Source of the DNA: Erythrocercus mccallii | Taxonomy: Eukaryota > Chordata > Aves > Passeriformes > Dicruridae | NCBI GenBank assembly: GCA_013397435.1 | Contig: VZRG01000534.1 | Coordinates: 248,001 to 312,000 of the forward strand | Direction of reading: 5' to 3' | Length of the DNA stretch: 64,000 nt | Position numbers and translations under genes: made by a program | Shown: piece after piece, positions 59,651-64,000 of the stretch | Position numbering within the stretch: position 1 is the stretch's first letter | How the letters are laid out: every line of letters starts with the position of its first letter | Notes under the pieces: model-generated | Seen by the model: the letters and a program-made list of their open reading frames with translations, nothing else | Told to the model about the DNA's origin: nothing | Databases searched by the model: none

Positions 59651-62600
59651 AGGGAAACTGTATAGCAATATCAAGAGCTGCTGAGATATACCAGTGTTAC
59701 CAAACCCCAGAAACAAAGAAGGGTGATCAGGTTCAGAGGAGCTCTTGACTGACTAGGGAGATTTACCTCAAATACTGGGCCTACAACTCTCTGAACTGAG
59801 AGTTCAAGTCCCTGTTTTTTCCAATCCAGAAGTCTGGCAGGGGGAGAAGTAGTTTGATGACTGAAAAATGCTGGAGAACCGGACTGTTAAAATTGGAGTT
59901 TATAATCTCTGACTATATGATTAGCATGCAGAACCAAACATATGTCATGATTTATAGCTCCTATCTTATCCAAGACTGTCTTGAGCAGATGACATTCACA
60001 ATCAAGGACCAGAACTAAAGTGCTGATTCTGTGTTCCTGTGTACATGCTGGACTACTGTCAGAAAGAAATTAAAAAAAACAGTCCATGGCTTTTGTATCT
60101 CTCCCCTCCCAGGCTGGTACCTCAGTAACTAGGCTGACCAAGGGATCTTCTGCCTGCCCTTCTGTCTCACTGGATTGTGGCTGGCTGTGAAATGGCTCAG
60201 TGGCAAAAGCTGTGCTGAGCTTTCCTGCCCAGGGTGTGCCATGACTTGGTGATGGGATTCCTATCTGTGGATGCTGCAGAAGGTTGTTTCATAATCCTTA
60301 AGCACCATAATCCTAGAGCACCTCTCCAGCCCAACAATCAGTATTTGTCCTCAAGGGAAGCCTAGGGTCAGAGGAACCTGCTTGTTCTAGGGGACCAGTT
60401 GGGGAACTGGAAATTACTAGCAGTCTGAACACAGATTCTCTGAAAGAAGACTTGAACCCTGTCATATGTGCAGCATGACTGGTGGCCAAAGGAACGGTGT
60501 AGAAAGCGAAGCGTGAGCATTTTCATGTGTAGTAGTGGTGCAAAAGTTAGCTACTTCTGAGATTGACTGGATTATCTGGAAACAAAACAATTCCTGTTAC
60601 AAGGCAAAAATAGAGCTGAAACTGTTTAGAAAAACCAAAATCCTGTTTGTTGTTTTTCTTTCTGAGAAAAGTCTGTTGTTTAAGGACAGTGATTCTAAAC
60701 ATACGACAAGAGAAAATAGCATTCAAAAAGCAGTTGTGTGCTCAAAATATCCATGCTTAAAAATGTAAGGATTTAGTCTACTGCTTTGTTTTGGATGGTT
60801 CGACAGAGGCATAAAGTTATATTTGCTGGGTCCCCAGGTTACTTGTATGAACATTTTATTTACATGTACAGTTAAGCCCCAAATATATTTTAAGAATACA
60901 CTCTTATGAATTTGGGCCAAGTTCTTAAATGCAAGACAGATTTGGAATAGCATGCATGACTTCATAGGATACCTAAGACACTGGATTAATCATGACGTGA
61001 GACGTGCCCATAATTGAGGGACTTTGAACTTTTTAATCTCATCCATGTTTGTTGTAATGTTTTGACTTGCATGAATCCAAGAATGCAAAAGGAAAGTGGC
61101 ACATGAAATGAACCTCTCCCAGCATCTTTATCAATGCAGTACATTTCTCCCAGCAGGCCAGAGTGTGCCTAATCAGACAATGGAAGGCCAAGACACTCAC
61201 TAGGAGACTACAAATCCATTAATTTGGTATCTCTTGTGGGAAAAAGCTGGAAGTAATTGCAGGATTTGTTAAGCAAAATGCTTGGCGAAGTCAATTGATT
61301 AGGGAGGTTTTAGAGAAAGCTGCTCTTGCTGAGCTGCCAAGGTAGAAGGTCCAGGAAATTTTAAAGTGTCTTATTGGCACCATGTGAAACAGAAAGGCTG
61401 CTGCCATGTAAGAAAAGCTGAAAAACTATATGAAGTTGTTTTGTTTTTTTTTAAGGGGACAAGTATCTGATATTTCACCAGGAATCCAGTCCATCCTCTC
61501 ATTTCACTACATTAAATCTTCACAGAGCTCAGTGTATACAAGGCACTGACGAATGCAATTGCTGTAATAAATACTCATTACGAGTGTTAAAGAACCTCTG
61601 CCAAGAAAAAAACCCTTTCCTAAAATGAAACTGTTTTTAAGTAGGGGAGAGTCTCACTCAGCAAGCACATAACTCAGTGTTTGTCCATTTTTTTTGTTCC
61701 TGGCCCCCTGCACCAGCTGAAAACTCAAAACCAGGAAAGAGACAGTGCTTTCCACAGCACCCCAAATTAAAAGCTATCCTCAAACACTCCAGAATTTCAG
61801 AAGGAATGATGATACATCTCTGAGTAAAGTGGAATTGTGTCCAAGTCTGCTAAAAATTGAATGGGGAGAAGGTATTACAGCAAGAATTTTCACACAGTCA
61901 GCAATCAGATGTAAGAAAAATCTGTTATAGATGGCCTCTATTTCACAGATGATGAGGTAAAGAGATGCAGGTTAGGTGTCTAGAGAGAAAGAGCTGCTCC
62001 ACAGCATCTTTCCAGAGACAGCGTGGAGACAGAGGGACTAACTAAAGCCTGACTGCTGTGCTCTGCAAGGCAGCCAAGGGAAGAGGGTCTGTGTGACAAG
62101 AATGAGGCACACAGTGAGGTGCTTTGGAGTGCTTCTGAACAGTGCATCTGTGCTAAAGCTAACACAGAGCTGTGCTTCAGTGATCATTTCCTCATGCAAA
62201 GAGAACAGGCTGGGGACAGGTAAAGGCTGGCACCTGGCAAAATGCTCGCCAGGGAGAAATGGCCAAGCTCAACACTGACCAGAGCCTGAGCCAGTGGTCA
62301 GTGCCACCCCATGCACATCACTGCGGATGACACTGCTGCCCAGGGGAACAACTGGCTGGGTTCAGAGGTGAAAGGACGCAGTGCAGGGACCCACACCTGA
62401 GCACAGAGCCCCTGCCCCATCAGCTGGCCTGCTGGGGGAGGCCAGGCTGCGATGTTGGGAGAGCAGAACACGGCACAGCGCTCTCACAGGACTGCCAGGT
62501 CCTGGCCAGGCTGCCCAGCTGAGCAGGCAGGGCTGGGAGCAGAGGAGCAGCTCATGGGATATCAGTGCTCTCCAGTGAAGCATGGGGCAGCAGCCACAGA

Positions 62601-64000
62601 GCAGCAGGAGCAGCCACTCAGAAGAGCTGTTGCAAGGAATCCAGACGCGTTGGGCTTTTTTTCTCTACAGTGACCTGGCCAAGACCCAAAGTCCTGAAGA
62701 GACAGTGTCAGCTCTAAGCTGCCATCCTGTTGGTTTTTAGGAAAAATGCTTAGGAAAATGAACTGTTCTTTTATGCTGTGTGATTCTCCTCCCATTGCAA
62801 ATGGAAAGGGAAATGAAGGAAGGACTTAGTTTTTATCTTTCAAGAAGTGCCTACACAAATAGATAGATTCCAAGGGAAAAAAAACCCAAAACATTTTTGA
62901 CGTGCTTGTTCTTTGTAATAAGAATACAAAAATGGTTTAATATGGTTGGTTACTTCTTCAGGATTCTTTTCATTTTGCTTTATACAAACAGAACAAAGGG
63001 GCAATGACTGGGCTACTGAAAAAAACAAGTTTTGTTTCTCCCCATGGAGGAGAAGAAAGAAACTGAGAGAAGTATATGGTCCCCTTAATGAAAAAAGACA
63101 GTGCATCTTATATCCTGATCAGTGGGACTTGTGGTTTTGACAACAGAGAGGTCAGTTATAAAAACTAAAATAAGCAAAATAATTAGCATCCTTCCTCAGG
63201 GGCACCTATGAAACCCTTACATATTTATCAGTGGGAATAAAACTTGGATATTACTGTTCAGGCTAAGGTGGCACAACTACAGCTGACAGTGGTGGACCTC
63301 TGGCAAGATCCACAGACTGATGATGCTGCATGTGGCAGGTGGAAGAGAGGAGAGGAGGTGCCTTCATGCTGAATGTGGTGTGTGTAATGTGTGAGGGGCA
63401 CATGAAATTCCCTGGTGGCTTCTAGCTGCCAGCCTGGATGCAGGTAGGGGGACAGGGCACACAATCTCAAGGAAGGTAGCTTGTGCAAGAATTGTGATTT
63501 CTTGTCCCTCCTTGGCCTATCTGAAAGGGAGACTTGGTCAAGACTAGCCATTCACAGCCTGGAGAAATGTCTCTGGGGCTGCCTCTCCCTGTCCCTGAGA
63601 AGTGAGTCCTGCCCTTTTTCCCTCACAGGCATGGTTAATTAACTTTCAGCCAGTTTAATGAGCTAAATTAGTTCACCAAGGGCAGACTGAGAGCAAGAGC
63701 TGATTTGAGAGGCAGCCAGACACACATCCAAAGGCCTGCAGGAGAGAGAGGAGGAGAGGAGTAGGGAAAGGGACTGCCCTTTAGCCATGCCAGTGAGCAG
63801 CTAGAGTCAGCCTATCCCACCTTGGTAAACCTCACCCAAAGCAAGGGTAGCCAGTGTTTCAACCCAGCTGGCTGCAGGGGCTGCCTGAGACTGGGCTGGG
63901 GGACTCCCACCTTCTCACACTCCTCTTGTTGAAAATAGCTGCCTTCCCTGAAGTATATTCTGCTGCCTGTGTGCCAGGTCAGGCTGTCAGAGAAAAAGAC
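59651..64000. other. Intergenic, no gene seen
   Basis: No gene, RNA or named repeat is supported. The sequence is AT-rich to about 61.9 kb, then GC-richer (about 62.0-62.7 kb and 63.3-64.0 kb) with rare CpG. A repeat-free AT-rich part at 60880-61090 could be a conserved noncoding element. The frames in 62-64 kb overlap on both strands and lack domains. Confidence 0.5.

Noticed and set aside
59786..59815. GAGTTCAAGTCCC resembling a tRNA T-loop
   Set aside because: I could not find matching D-loop, anticodon and acceptor arms at the required spacing.
62380..62640. GC-rich patch considered as a CpG island or promoter
   Set aside because: CpG dinucleotides are sparse, and the G and C come mostly from CAG, CTG and GGCC-type words.

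Overview
The window is nuclear DNA from a vertebrate, almost certainly a bird. It has long introns, canonical GT-AG splice sites, CR1-type LINE fragments and a solo LTR of a type I recognise from avian endogenous retroviruses. A songbird or close relative is the best guess from that LTR, at low confidence. There is no bacterial-style gene layout, no CRISPR array, and no rRNA or tRNA gene that I can see.

One gene can be identified with confidence: the 3' end of RNGTT, the bifunctional mRNA capping enzyme (RNA triphosphatase plus guanylyltransferase), on the + strand. Bases 1-26423 are intron upstream of the penultimate coding exon. The two last coding exons are 26424-26547 and 29357-29520, separated by a 2.8 kb intron. 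Together they encode the end of the OB-fold domain, with guanylyltransferase motif VI, and the proline-rich basic C-terminus. The stop codon is followed by a long, AT-rich 3' UTR that probably ends near 32180 at an AATAAA. An earlier ATTAAA near 30032 may give a short isoform. The 3' UTR carries four Pumilio-type octamers and two perfect 10-bp hairpins.

The remaining 32 kb (about 32181-64000) looks intergenic. In human, the RNGTT 3' end faces a large gene-poor interval that leads to CNR1. If synteny holds, this stretch is the start of that interval. It holds decayed transposable elements: CR1 tails, a short LTR 5' end, and a relic of a Ty3/gypsy-like integrase. It also has short simple repeats, a strong 15-bp hairpin at 50907-50950, an alternating purine-pyrimidine tract, and islands that could be conserved noncoding elements. 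From about 36 kb onward the sequence has more GC-rich patches than the RNGTT introns, but no CpG island or promoter is obvious.

I did not find a previously undescribed system. The observations most worth checking are the RNGTT 3' UTR architecture (Pumilio sites and hairpins split by two candidate poly(A) sites), the integrase relic, and the intergenic hairpin. The many short open reading frames elsewhere show no recognisable domain and are treated as chance.
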